In this document: positions 42,445 through 53,808 of the stretch, piece after piece
How the letters are laid out: every line of letters begins with the position of its first letter
Position numbering within the stretch: the first letter of the stretch is position 1
Source: Amblyomma americanum
Lineage: Eukaryota; Arthropoda; Arachnida; Ixodida; Ixodidae
Reading direction: 5' to 3'
Assembly (NCBI RefSeq): GCF_052857255.1
Contig: NC_135507.1
Span: 71,249,721-71,313,720, forward strand
Length of the DNA stretch: 64,000 nucleotides
Program-made: the position numbers and the translations under genes
Notes under the pieces: model-generated
The model's input: the letters and a program-made list of their open reading frames with translations, nothing else
The model's database searches: none
Told to the model about the DNA's origin: nothing

Positions 42445-42958
42445 GATTGCACCGAAAAAAAACAACGCAGAAGTGATTGTGGCAGTCTCGTGAAGCTCGC
42501 AACAGGGAAAGAAACAGCAGAACCTGTGCTGCATAGGCTTCGCTGCACAAACTGGCCACCTGGAGGCAATGGCGGCGGCAGAATCGCACCACGTGATCGA
42601 AGAGAGGCTTGAAAGCGACGGCAAAATAAGCTCTTTTTATTATTTTTTAGTGAATATGCGAAACTGGCAGCCGTTTCATGGGCGAGAATAAGGCTCGGCC
42701 TACCTCTGCTAAGTGATCGCCATGCCGTGCGGCGAAGGTGCTTTGCATGGCAGGCACGCAAAGGTGGGCAACTTTCGGGGATATTGATATGTTTCTGCGC
42801 AGACCATCACTCATTTGGACGCATTATTTGCTAATTTCTGGTGCGAATAACGCTTTCATTTTTCGAGACAAGGTAGATGAATGTCTAAAAATGTTAAAAG
42901 AATCAAAAACGGAAAAACTAAAATAAAAAAAATCGCGTTTTTTCACCCGCATCTCTCC
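42445..42958 (-). other. T4 5' region
   Basis: Non-coding. It shares with T1 the word GCACCACGTGAT (42586-42597), TAGGCTTCGC and a 'tttttattatttt' tract. It lacks the paired CCAAT/AAGATGGCG layout of T2, T3, T5 and T6. Confidence 0.55.
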
Positions 42959-43245
42959 TTAAGAGGTACCGCCTCTGGGAACTTGGTCGCGGCACATAGG
43001 GTGGTCAGAACATACCAACAACTGTTCGTTGACTCTGGCAGAGGACCTACAATATCGATTACCAGTCGCCGGAAAGGTTCTGTTATGACTGGCACCAATT
43101 TCGTCGGTGCCTTCCACTTGCCCACTTGTCAGCGGATTTCCCGACTCTGGCAGGTGTTGCTAGGGCACACAAATTGTTCGACATCCTTCCAACAATACGG
43201 CCAATAAAACTCCTGAGCCATTCTACTAGCCTTGTTCTTTTTTAA
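42959..43245 (-). pseudogene. gypsy D integrase, second segment
   Basis: The minus strand reads KKNKASRMAQEFYWPYCWKD, then the partly decayed zinc motif (CPSNTCQSR), one stop, TKLVPVITEPFRRLVIDIVG with the first catalytic D, and KFPEAVPL. Both ends are TTAA. On the right it joins 58924 onward to give GHLGLKKNK; on the left it joins 13629 to give AVPLNEL. The segment is the only gypsy D DNA left between the two insertion blocks. Confidence 0.9.
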
Positions 43246-44026
43246 GGGGGTATGAAGGTCTTGGAAACTTTTTTTTATTTCTTAACATATCTTCCTGAAA
43301 ATTGGCATGCCGATATATCTTTGAATGCTGACCCAAAATATGTATTCAGATTTTATATATCTCATCCAGAAATGAGGACATGGCAAAATAATTTGGGCCA
43401 CTTAGGTCTTTTCTTACGGGCCATTATGGTAATTTCTTAATTAAAAAAACTAGTTTTAAAGTAATGCTGTCATTTTTAAGGGCCCATTGCACATCCTAAA
43501 GCTAAAGAAATTTTTAAAAAGTCATCACATAGGTCATGAATGAATAACAAAGTAGGAAAAAAAAAACAATGTGGAAGTAATTAGCTGACATCTGACCTAA
43601 TTGCTAGTCTATTGGGTTTAATGAAAATTGGAAAGCTTTAGGATGTAGCTGAGGTGTTTCTGAAAAAAATGATACCTACTTCAATAAAATCGGTCGATGC
43701 AAACATTATGAAAAGTTCAGTAAGGCAAAGGCATTTGATCGAAAAAACAAAGCTGAGAAAATTGCATTCAAAGTTTTGCTTACTCTGCCATTTTTGTTTA
43801 CTGATCAGATGGAAAAATTTAATGCTTTAGCATGCAGCCCAGTCATCGCTGAACACAAACACCAAACTTACAGAAATCTGTTCATGTAAAGATAGTGAAA
43901 ACCTCTGTATTGCATTGGCACTTGACAAAAAAAAAAGCTTAGAAAATTAGAAAATCACTTGCTATTTTCTTTGAATCTGCCACACATTCACAAAAGTCCT
44001 GGGCAGTAGTCCTGGGTGCTGTCAGG

Positions 44027-46126
44027 CTAGTGCTTCTTGGCCATCCTCTTCTTCACCTTTTCAGCATTGTTGTGACCCTTATCAGACCTGCACAGCCTCT
44101 GTTTATCTTTTTCAAGGCTCCTACGAATGAGGCAGCTCCCAGGCCTGTAACCAAGCTGTGCTGCAACAGCTCTGCTGGTTGCTGCCATTCCTTGGTTGAA
44201 GCGAGAAACTGCTTCTGCAACAGCTCTTGCCACAGCCAGCAAAGAGTCATGCGTGTTCTTGGAGCTTTGGCTCCAAATGACAGAGTGTAGCCACTCGATG
44301 GCGTTCTGTGTCATGCCATCTTTGCAACGCTCCAAGAGGGCCTCGTCGCCCAGCTTTGCAAAGATTGGCTCAAGAGCAGTGCGATTGTGGTCTGGCAGAA
44401 GGTTTTTGTGTGGTGGCGGCTCCACTTGGTTCGCCAAAGCACGATTGAAGGCACACCACGAATCAACCCGTTGAGGACAGCAACTGTGGTCTGGGGCTTC
44501 ATCTGTCGAGGTCATGTGCAACAGCACGGCATGCACTGCCTGTTTCATGCCTTGCAACGTCGTGGCTGTGGCTCCGCAAGGCATACCAATAGTAGCTTGT
44601 AATTTTCTTTATCTTGTCTTGGGTGAGGTTGCCCTTTCTGCCAAGAGATTCTCCTTGTGCTTTCTTCTTCTCAACCAAGTTGCGAAGAGCCGTTACCATC
44701 CGCTTGTGGACATGGTTCAAGCAGTCCTTCTTTTCAATGGATATATATCCATACACGCCTTCCGAGGTCAATGCATGAAAGGTGTGGCTATCACCATCAG
44801 AAACTATAGTTGTGTACCACAACCTATTTTTTTCCAGCGACCTGTTGAATAAAATGATAGCTGCTTCAGTCTCCATCCGGCCGGCATTGCAGTCAATGTT
44901 TTTCATGCACTTGTGGTTCACAGAACAGTCACAGTACCCATCATCACTGGTATCAGGTGCCCCTTGGCACCCACGACAGTACCTCGAGAGCACAACGTGG
45001 GCCAGTACTAGGCCAGTGTATAGCTCTATGATGCAGCCAACTGCAATATTTGAATTGTGACCACATGTTTTCCATGTGCCATCAAATATAACATATACAT
45101 TTCCTGGCGGGTTGAGGAAGTTCTTATACATATCCTTCACCACTTACACTTGCTGCTTCTGTAGCAGTAGCTACTGCCTGGCAAGCTTTCACCATGGTGT
45201 CCATATGCCCCCTGAAAGTCTTATGGGGAAGTCCTCGGTGAGAGAGGTTCATGGTGGCACAAAAATCCACTAGGGCATTCGCTCCCTTGCCTATACTTTG
45301 TGTACCCTTCATTGCCCGCAAATTGACCTCAAAGGGCGTGATGTTGGATTTGCTGGGCACTCGTGACGAGAAGTGCCGCTCGGCGAAATCGCAATTTGAA
45401 CATGTGAGCTGCAACTTCACTGCTAGGCCATATTCTCTCTCACTGCACTTTGTGAGTTGGAGAGTGGCCATCCCACTCTTGCTGCAGCTTGTGGATGCAA
45501 ACAGCTTCTTTAGTACAGTGAGATCAACGAAGATATACTCTGTGCCGCGATCGTCGTCTTCACTTGCTGTGCTGACGTTCATTAGCTCAAACTTGCGGGA
45601 AGTCGCGGACCTCTTCGCCAACGAAGTTTTGATGTTGTCGGCGTATTTTTCACGCCCCGCGCACTCTGCCTCCATGAAAAACACCGTGTCGAAGCGTTGA
45701 GCACGCGAGCTCGGTTCATCCGCGTCCGTCGGCACCGAAGCGGCGTGCGAAAACGCCGAAGTCGACGTTAGGCTTCGGTCAGCCGGCTCGGCCGCTTCCG
45801 ACGACACGGAATTCGAAGCGACTTGCAGCATATCAAAAGTCTACATTTTCGACGGGCTTAGTCCAGGCACATCCACCGGCAGTGCAGAGACTTGCGGTAA
45901 CATCGAAGTTGACGCCGATCGGCATTGTCCAGCCGCGTCCACCGGCGAAGCTGGCATCAACGAGGTTTGTTCAGCTGCATCCACCGGCGAAGCTGTTGTT
46001 GGCGAGCTCAGTCCAGCCGCATCCACCGAGGGCACAGCAGCTTGCGGCATCACCGAAGCTGCAGTTCTCGACGATGCAGCGCTTTTCTTATTCCATGCGC
46101 GTCTCTTTGTTGACTGCTTTTCGCAT
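44027..46126 (-). pseudogene. T5 transposase, diverged subfamily
   Basis: The candidate start is ATG 46126 (MRKAVNKETR), then a degenerate repeat of about 14 residues (S/LPVDAAxQ units) at 45880-46050. A stop and frameshifts lie near 45840 and 46090. An acidic region and a Cys cluster follow (TSCSKSGMATLQLTKC ... LTCSNC), then LVDFCATMNLSHRGLPHKTF. The catalytic motif is VIFDGTWKTCGHNSNIAVGC (45035-45090), with Phe replacing Tyr and Cys replacing Arg. VSDGDSHTFHA and NAIEWLHSVIW give the other acidic positions. The product ends RMAKKH at 44027. It forms a third subfamily distinct from T1/T4 and T2/T3/T6. Confidence 0.82.
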
Positions 46127-46381
46127 GCTTGCTTTCAAGCGCGTGTCTCGGGCCGTCGTGACACACGGAACAAAGACACCAGGCAGGCGAATACACGCAA
46201 AAGCACGAAATTCGAGGCTAAAAGAAGCGGTTCAGTAGCCAAAATATCTACAAGAACGATAAGGAAAAAGGCAGAACGAAAAATACTAGGAAACAAAGAG
46301 GAGCGCGAAAAACGACGGGTGTGCAGGCGAAAGCAGGTGATGGGAAGGAGCCGAACAACGCGGCCGCGGGGCCGCAGGAGG

Positions 46382-46929
46382 TGTTGCATCTGGGTTGCAA
46401 GCCCCAAGGGTAGCGTTGGCCTGGCGGCCTGGGGCAAAGCTGGAAACATCCGAAGGTCCCGGCAAAGGATGAGTCGACTGGCAACAGAACAACTTGTTTA
46501 TTCTGGCATCGCAAAAGAGCAGCCGGTCAGGGCGACCACGTTACTCGAAGGAAGGAATCGAAGTCTCTCGTTGGCGTCCGGGGCAGCCCCCTTTATACCC
46601 ACGGAGTCGAGGGCAAGAAGGAACGGCTTGGGAAGAGGCGTCCGATACGGCGACGCTTGAACATGTCCAGACGTGACGGGAGCGTCCGCCAGGCCGGCGC
46701 CGGTCAGACCTCCTCGCCTCCCAGTTGGGGAGCTCCTCTCCCCGGCTGCCGCGCTTTGACAAGCGTGGGCACCAACATGCACACACACACACACGCACGC
46801 ACGACGACACGTGGCACTGAAACCTGCCTGGACGCGCTTGGCGGGAGGCGTTGCGGCAGCGATGAACGAAGCCGCGGCGTCCGCTGCATCCGCGCCGGCT
46901 ATACCGCGCGCCGTAGGCGAGACGTAACA
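46382..46929 (-). repeat. gypsy B 3' LTR
   Basis: A 548-bp LTR, TG...CA. AATAAA (46497-46502, minus strand) lies downstream of a TATA-like TATAAAG (46591-46597), the layout of a U3-R-U5 LTR. Confidence 0.95.
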
Positions 46930-47409
46930 GACCGCCCCGCCGGGAGAAGGAGATTCCGATGGTCAGGGGACTGCATCCGCTGTCCAGAGGGATGTCGCTC
47001 GATGATGCTCGTAATCGAAACCGATCGTCCCTCGACGTTGCTCGAGCGCAGCGTACAGAGAAGGCCTCGTTCTCGGGTTCAGGATCACATAGGACACTGC
47101 AAAGTCACTTCGGGAGAGTTGCCATTTTTGTGCTCGTTCCCAGCAAGCGTTAGAACTACGCCGAAACGCAACCGCTCAGTCAGCAAGCACGAGACAACCC
47201 TCACTAAGCTCTGCCAGGCTCTTTCCCCTTTTATACTACTGCCTAGTTCCTTACAGTAGTCAAGCAGCACTCAGAACGCGTCCACAAATTGGAAAATTGC
47301 ACTAGAAAGCACATAATCACTTTGAAACACTAAACAAAAGCAATATGTCAAAAATCCTGCCTCAGGAAGAAAACATCAGTAACGAACAACTTTGAGGCGG
47401 ATTCCTACG

Positions 47410-50400
47410 TTAGGGGCTTCGACTTAAGCCATCGGCGTTACCGTTGAGACTCCCCTTTTTGTAACGCACCTCGAAGGAATATTGTTGCAAAGCGAGGCTC
47501 CAGCGCAGGAGGCGGCCATTTTTGGGAGAGATGTTCTGCAGCCATTGGAGAGGGCAGTGATCCGTCTCAATGATAAACCTCGAGCCGGCTAGGTAGCATG
47601 ACAATTTCTGAACGGCCCACACGAGACACGCACACTCTTTCTCGGTGGCGCTGTACGCCTGCTCACGACAGGTCAGCTTACGACTAGCATACAGGACGGG
47701 GTGTTCCACTTCTCCATTGTCCCTTTGGCACAGTACAACGCCCATGCCTCGCTCACTAGCATCGCACTGAACAACGAACCCTTTTGTGTAGTCTGGCGAT
47801 CGTAGCACAGGCTGGCTTGTTAGGGCGCTCTTTAAGGCGCTAAAAGCTCTTTCCTTTGTCTCGCTCCAGACGACTGTTTGGGGCTCTGTTTTTCTTAGAG
47901 CATCCGTCAGGGGAGCCGCGATATCGGAGTACCTGGGGATGTACCTCTGATAGTAGCCGGCGACACCTAAGAACGACCGAATATCGGTCTTCGTGCGCGG
48001 TTGCGGGAAGTCTCGCACAGCGGCCACCTTTATTTCAGAGGGGCGGCGACGACCCTGTCCAATCACGTGACCGAGGTATACAACCTCGGCCTGTGCTAAT
48101 TGGCACTTGGGAGCTTTGACTGTCAAGCCCGCTTCGCGCAGGCGGGTTAGCACTGCCCGCAAGTGTGCCATATGCTCAGACCAGGATGCGGAGAATATCG
48201 CTACGTCGTCTAAATACGGTAAAGCGAATTCTTCCTGTCCTCGCAACACTTTGTCCATGAGGCTTGAAAAGCAGTATGGCGCGTTCTTCAAACCAAAACT
48301 CAAAACTTTAGGACGGAATGTTCCCATTGGTGAAATGAACGCCGCATACCTACTAGCCTCTTCTGTAAGTGGAACCTGCCAATAACCCCTGACAAGATCT
48401 AGGGTGGAAATAAACTGAGCGCTACTAACTTTCTCAAGGCGCTCCTCGATGTTAGGGATCGGATAAATTTGATCCTTAGTAATGGAATTAAGCCTGCGGT
48501 AGTCGACGCAAGGACGAGGTTCCTTGCCCGGTACCTCAACTAAAATCAAAGGGGAGGTATAATCACTCTCACCCGCCTCAATAACACCGAGCTGTAGCAT
48601 TTTCTTTACCTCAGCCTCCATAATATCGCGCTGGCGGGGTGACACCCGGTACGCCTTGGATCGTACTGGCTCTGGGGAGGTAAGTTCTATATCATGAGTA
48701 AGGACAGAAGTCCTACCAGGCCTCTCAGAGAACTGACCTTGAAACTCTTGTAAGAGTTGGTGTAGTTCGGTTTTCTGCTCAGGCGACAGCGGTGCTTTAC
48801 TGAGTAAGTCACTAATGACCTGATCAGTGTCTTCCCTGCTCGTCACTGAGCCTAGTCCCGGAAGCTCGACCGGAAGCTCTTCGGGAACGTTTACCATCAT
48901 ACACACCACTGCTTCCCGTTGTCTATAGGGTTTGAGCAGATTACAGTGGTAAACTTGCTGTGCTTTCCGCTTTCCTGGCAGACTCACCACGTAGTTAACA
49001 TCCGACAGTTTTTGAACAATCCGTGCTGGGCCCTCCCACTGCACGTCGAGTTTGTTTTTTAGCGATGTGCGCAATACCATTACCTCATCGCCCACCTCAA
49101 AACGACGGGCCCTGGCTGTCCGATCATAATAAACCTTGGCCCTCTGCTGGGCCTTTGACATTGCTTCACCTGACAACTCCTGTGCCCTTCTTAAGCGTTC
49201 GAGGAGACTAAGCACGTACTCGACCACGACTGGGTCGTCGCCCCTGCCTTCCCACGAGTCTCGAAGCATGCGAAGCGGAGACCGCAGCGAGGGACCGCAC
49301 ACCAGCTCAGCTGGCGAAAACCCCGTAGCCGCATGCGGCGCGGTCCTTAATGCAAACATCACCCCAGGCAGACACAGCTCCCAATCACTTTGTTGCTCAA
49401 AACACAATGCTCTCAACACGCGCTTCATGACGGAGTGGGGCTTCTCAACGGAATTCGACTGTGGGTGGTACACTGAGCTGTGTAACAGCTTTACCCCACA
49501 CCTTTCGAGAAAGGCTGTCGTCAAAGCGCTAGTAAACACTGTGCCCTGATCTGACTGGATTTCCGCAGGAAAACCAACTCGCGCAAATATGGACAGTAGT
49601 GCATTGACTATCTCAACTGAGCTGAGTTCTTTAAGCGGCACTGCTTCAGGGAACTTTGTCGCTGGGCAGACCACAGTCAAAATGTGTCTGTACCCCGTGG
49701 CTGTTACCGGCAGAGGTCCCACTGTATCAATAACGAGCCGTCTAAAAGGCTCCGTAATGATAGGCACCAACTTCAACGGCGCCCTCGATTTGTCCCCTGG
49801 TTTGCCAACCCGCTGACAGGTGTCACATGTCCTCACAAAGGTTTCTACGTCACGAATACACCCTGGCCAATAGTACTCTTGCAAGAGACGGTCCTTAGTC
49901 TTCTTAACTCCTAGGTGTCCGGACCACGAACCGCCATGCGACAAGCGCAACAGATCCTGACGGTAGCACTGAGGCACGATCAGCTGATCGAATTCGACTC
50001 CCCTGCGGTCTAGATACTTCTGGTACAAGACCCCACCTCTTTCCACAAAACGAACATTTTTCTTGGCGATACCTTCCTTGACATTGCAGCGCATGTTTTC
50101 TAGGCTGCCATCCTTTTTTTGCTCGGCTATCAAAGCCGACCGGCTGACTTTTAGCAACCTATTAAGTCCATCGGACGTAGGCGCGATGAGCAAATCTGCA
50201 GATAGCTCTTCTAACTTTCCCGTGTCGGGCGTTTCCTCTTCAGTACTTGGTGCCTTCAGCGCTACAGGCTCAATTTTATTCAGTTCGGACGTGCTCTGAA
50301 TATCAGCTTGCTGCGCCTCCGACCCTTTCTCATTGCTCGACAACGTCGGCCCCGCAACTACCGCCTTTGCAGCGAGCTCCCGAACTCTCGATCTGGTTAA

Positions 50401-51948
50401 GGCCTGAACGCTAGCCTCACCAAACAAAAGACCCTTCTCGCGCAGGAGGTGATCGGACCGGTTCGAAAATAGGTATGGGTACTGGGGGGGCAGCATAGAT
50501 GACACTGCGGCCTCCGTCTCAATTGCTCCGAAAGGTCCTTCAATAACCACTTTTGCTACGGGCAGACACACGCTGTGAGCTTCCACGGCTTGCTTGATCC
50601 ATGCGCACTCGCCCGTGAACATATCGGGTTCTACGTAAGAGGGGTGAACTACATCCATTGTAGCTGCGGAATCCCGAAGCACTCGGCACTCTTTCCCGTT
50701 CACGAGGAAGTCTCGCATGTAAGGCTCGAGAAGCTTCATGTTCTCGTCAGTGCTGCATAATGACAAAAACACGACTTTTGTTTTTGTTTCTGGACACTGC
50801 GCCGAAAAGTGACCCGGCTTCTGGCACGTATAACACACGCGCGCTTGCCTCGCCTCGAACCGCTTTCTGCGTTCGGCTTCGGCTGCCGCCGTCTCCTTAC
50901 GTTCGGTCGGACTGCTTTCACTCGCATCCGCACTACGCGTGTCCCCCCTTGCTCTCATGGGTGTGAACTTCGGCCTCTCAGACTTGGAGCCAAATTCACC
51001 CTTTTGACCGTCCTTAGCTCCGCGAGCCCGACGCGTCACAAACTCCTCGGCTAGCTCGGCGGCTTTGGCCACTGTACTAACCTCTGGCCTATCCAAGACC
51101 CAATACCGCACGTTCTCAGGTAACCGACTATAAAACTGTTCCAGCCCGAAACACTGCAGAATTTTCTCGTGGTCACCAAACGCTTTCTCTTCTTTGAGCC
51201 ACTCCTGCATGTTTGACATAAGCCTGTAGGCAAACTCTGTATATGACTCATTTCTGCCTTTTTCATTTTCCCGAAACTTCCGACGGAACGCCTCCGCTGA
51301 CAGCCTGTACTTTTTTAGCAGACTCGATTTCACTTGGTCGAAATCCTCTGCCTCCTCTCTCTTCAAGCGAGCGACTACGTCGGCCGCCTCGCCGGGTAAC
51401 AAAGTGAGCAAGCGCTGTGGCCACGTTTCCCGAGTGAACCCCTGCTTCTCGCACGTTCGCTCAAAGTTAACCAGGAACAAACCAATGTCCTCTCCAAGCT
51501 TTAACGGCCGCATCAGGTCAGTCATTTTGAACGATACCCGTTCTCCTGCACCGTGTGCCTGACTTCCATTACGAGCGCGTTCCATCTCTACCTCGAGACG
51601 CTTCATTTCCAAAGCGTGTTGACGGTCGCGCTCTTCTTTCTCTTTTTGCTCTTTACGTTCGCGCTCCTCTTTCTCTTTTTGTTCTTTACGTTAGCGCTCG
51701 TCTTTCTCTTTTTGTTCTTTACGTTCGCGCTCGTCTTTCTCTTTTTGTTCTTTACGTTCGCGCTCGTCTTTCTCTTTTTGCTCCCTCTCCTCAATGGTCT
51801 CAAGGCATTCCGACAGCTCGTCATCCTCAGCCTCCAACTCAAGAATAGCCTTTAGCAGTTCTGGTTTTCTGAGTTTGTCTGAGACATCCAGACCCAACTC
51901 TCTTGCAAGCTCCAGCAATTTCGGTTTGCGCAACGACTTCAAATCCAT
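47410..51948 (-). pseudogene. gypsy B gag-pol, single frame with one nonsense codon
   Basis: ATG 51948 (MDLKSLRKPKLLELARELGL) starts a frame of 1513 codons with one TAA at 51691-51693. Domains in order: coiled coil with 11-residue repeats; gag (GLFLVNFERTCEKQGF); zinc knuckle CYTCQKPGHFSAQC near 50830; protease-like RDSAATMDVVH near 50670; integrase zinc domain (HGGSWSGHLGVKKTKDRL) near 49930; integrase core (DTVGPLP, SDQGTVFTS, then E in NSVEK, spacing 34); integrase C-domain; RT (PRPCVDYRRLNS, YLDDVAIFS near 48210); RNase H (QCDASERGMGVVL, ATEKECACLVWA). The end is NADGLSRSP at 47410. Integrase upstream of RT is the copia-like order of the Gmr1 group. Gag and pol share one frame, so no frameshift signal is needed. 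Confidence 0.95.
51627..51780 (-). repeat. 33-bp tandem repeat in gypsy B gag coiled coil
   Basis: Between four and five tandem units of 33 bp encode 11-residue charged repeats (ERERKEQKEKD). Gypsy A has a much shorter version here. The only nonsense codon of gypsy B (GAA to TAA, 51691-51693) falls in this array. Confidence 0.9.
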
Positions 51949-52243
51949 GGCTGCTCCGAATGCTGCTTTCTCTACTGCCTACTATTGTCTTGCCGCAAAC
52001 TAACCCGGCAGCAACGACAACCACAATTACCAGCTCTGTTTCTGACACTAACAAAAGCCTGGCAAAACTCAGAAGAAGAAAGTCCCGCACTCACCAAACC
52101 TCGCAGCCAAGAATTCAGCGCAGTCGTTCCGCTGCAGGCAACCAGTCATCACACAGGGCTCGTTGCACTGCTCCCGGATGGTCGTTGTGCTGCTCAGCAT
52201 ACAGTTGACCGCATATCTTCGCTGCTGGCCTCCGTTGTCGGGA

Positions 52244-52261
52244 TCCCACCGCTGGCAACCA
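52244..52261 (-). promoter_or_regulatory. gypsy B primer binding site (tRNA-Leu-like)
   Basis: The minus strand reads TGGTTGCCAGCGGTGGGA two bases inside the 5' LTR, identical to gypsy A. It is similar, not identical, to the complement of a tRNA-Leu 3' end. Confidence 0.55.
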
Positions 52262-52263
52262 GT

Positions 52264-52811
52264 TGTTGCATCTGGGTTGCAAGCCCCAAGGGTAGCGTTG
52301 GCCTGGCGGCCTGGGGCAAAGCGGGAAACATCCGAAGGTCCCGGCAAAGGATGAGTCGACTGGCAACAGAACAACTTGTTTATTCTGGCATCGCAAAAGA
52401 GCAGCCGGTCAGGGCGACCACGTTACTCGAAGGAAGGAATCGAAGTCTCTCGTTGGCGTCCGGGGCAGCCCCCTTTATACCCACGGAGTCGAGGGCAAGA
52501 AGGAACGGCTTGGGAAGAGGCGTCCGATACGGCGACGCTTGAACATGTCCAGACGTGACGGGAGCGTCCGCCAGGCCGGCGCCGGTCAGACCTCCTCGCC
52601 TCCCAGTTGGGGAGCTCCTCTCCCCGGCTGCCGCGCTTTGACAAGCGTGGGCACCAACATGCACACACACACACACGCACGCACGACGACACGTGGCACT
52701 GAAACCTGCCTGGACGCGCTTGGCGGGAGGCGTTGCGGCAGCGATGAACGAAGCCGCGGCGTCCGCTGCATCCGCGCCGGCTATACCGCGCGCCGTAGGC
52801 GAGACGTAACA
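52264..52811 (-). repeat. gypsy B 5' LTR
   Basis: A 548-bp promoter LTR in minus orientation, with TATAAAG at 52473-52479 and AATAAA near 52380. Confidence 0.95.
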
Positions 52812-53254
52812 GAGGCAAAGCATGCGTCACGGCCAATCAGAGGGCTGCGCCTCGAGGAGGCGCCCATTTTACCCAATCGGCGGCTGTCTCACGACTCTTT
52901 CCCCCCTTGAGAACGGGTGCTGATGGCTCCGCTGTGCGAGGGTCTACAGCGCGCCGAGAGGCATCAAATTGGAGAGCGGGAAAACGGCTTTCAAACGAGA
53001 CCAAGATGGCGATGATCGGTTCACGTCGCGCGGAGCTACGGCAGCTTGAAAATGGGGCAAACCTTCGCGCTTGGCGTTCAATTTTGGCTCACTGATGTTT
53101 CTAAATTGCCGTTTTTTTTTTTCATACTTTGAGTTGGAATTCAGCTACAATATTTTGTAGAGGCATAGTTGGGACATTAAAGACTTCAAAATCGCAATTT
53201 TTGAAAATTGCCATTTTTGACCATTTTTCGCGATTTCAAGACCCGAGTCCCCCC
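52812..53254 (-). promoter_or_regulatory. T5 5' region with CCAAT and AAGATGGCG
   Basis: CCAAT at 52833-52837 and 52873-52877, then AAGATGGCG at 53003-53011, as in T2, T3 and T6. It ends in the T5 right terminus. Gypsy B separates it from most of the T5 gene. Confidence 0.6.
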
Positions 53255-53808
53255 TTAAGGTGGGAGGCTACTTTCAAACACCAACTTTTTTTGTTTCTTG
53301 AGATAACTGAATGAAATTTTCAGGGTACACTCATGGCGTAGACATTTGAATAACTACAAAGTTTCATGGAGCTACGTACACTGGTACTCAAGTTACAGGA
53401 GTATATCAGAATGGTTCACATAGGTTCCTTATGACATGCCTGGAGAATTTGCAAAATGTGTTGGCACTGTCAAATCCATTATGAAGATTCCTGAATAGGT
53501 ACCACAGGGCAAGACAGAGCCCTTTTTTTGAATTTCCTCGCTCAAAAATTTTAGCACAGCATTGAGTTTAGTGTTACTAATTAGACCATTAGCCTAATTT
53601 CAATTGCTTATAATAAATTCCAGAGTCAATATCATGAAAAATGTGGGCCTGTCTTGCCCTCAGAAATTTATTCAGGCACAGAATAAAAGAAACCTCGTGG
53701 GAATCTGATTAACAGTTGCAGAGATACTGCTGGCATAAGCAGCCACACCAGGAAAAAAATTCATTTTGAGAAAACGGCCCTTGATGTTTTGAAAGAACAT
53801 TTCCAGGT

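Larger units (their letters stand above)
13630..42958. mobile_element. 29.3-kb TTAA-bounded insertion block in gypsy D
   Basis: The block lies between two TTAA copies in gypsy D and is itself a nest. Its left edge reads GGGGAGATGCTACCCG and its right edge, reverse-complemented, reads GGAGAGATGCGGGTG, which are related terminal repeats. Inside are T1 (coding 20822-22694 with its 5' end at 37918-38340), T4 (38341-42958), gypsy A, a pogo element, T2 with gypsy C, T3, and a short LTR element. Whether T1 inserted into the tail of T4 or next to it cannot be decided, because no separate left terminus of T4 was found. Confidence 0.75.
38341..42958 (-). mobile_element. T4, TTAA transposon carrying a short LTR element
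   Basis: The right terminus (reverse complement GGAGAGATGCGGGTGAAAAA) abuts TTAA at 42959-42962 in gypsy D. The coding region runs 42444 to 38940 and is interrupted by the LTR element at 39393-41037. The 600 bp from 38341 to 38939 are AT-rich 3' untranslated sequence. No separate left terminus was seen. Confidence 0.7.
46382..52811 (-). mobile_element. gypsy B, young Gmr1-like retrotransposon
   Basis: A complete 6430-bp element with 548-bp LTRs that differ at one position by my reading (T/G near 46441 / 52323). The target duplication is GAGG (46378-46381 and 52812-52815). One gag-pol frame with integrase before RT is open except for a single nonsense codon. It lies in the 5' region of T5. 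About 480 bp between the pol stop and the 3' LTR (46930-47409) are non-coding. The near-identical LTRs indicate very recent insertion. Confidence 0.96.
43246..53254 (-). mobile_element. T5, TTAA transposon carrying gypsy B
   Basis: Left end GGGGGTATGAAGGTCTTGGAAA and right end (reverse complement GGGGGGACTCGGGTCTTGAAA) share GGTCTTG. They are flanked by TTAA at 43242-43245 and 53255-53258. Without gypsy B it is about 3.6 kb. A long AT-rich 3' region fills 43246-44026. Confidence 0.85.
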
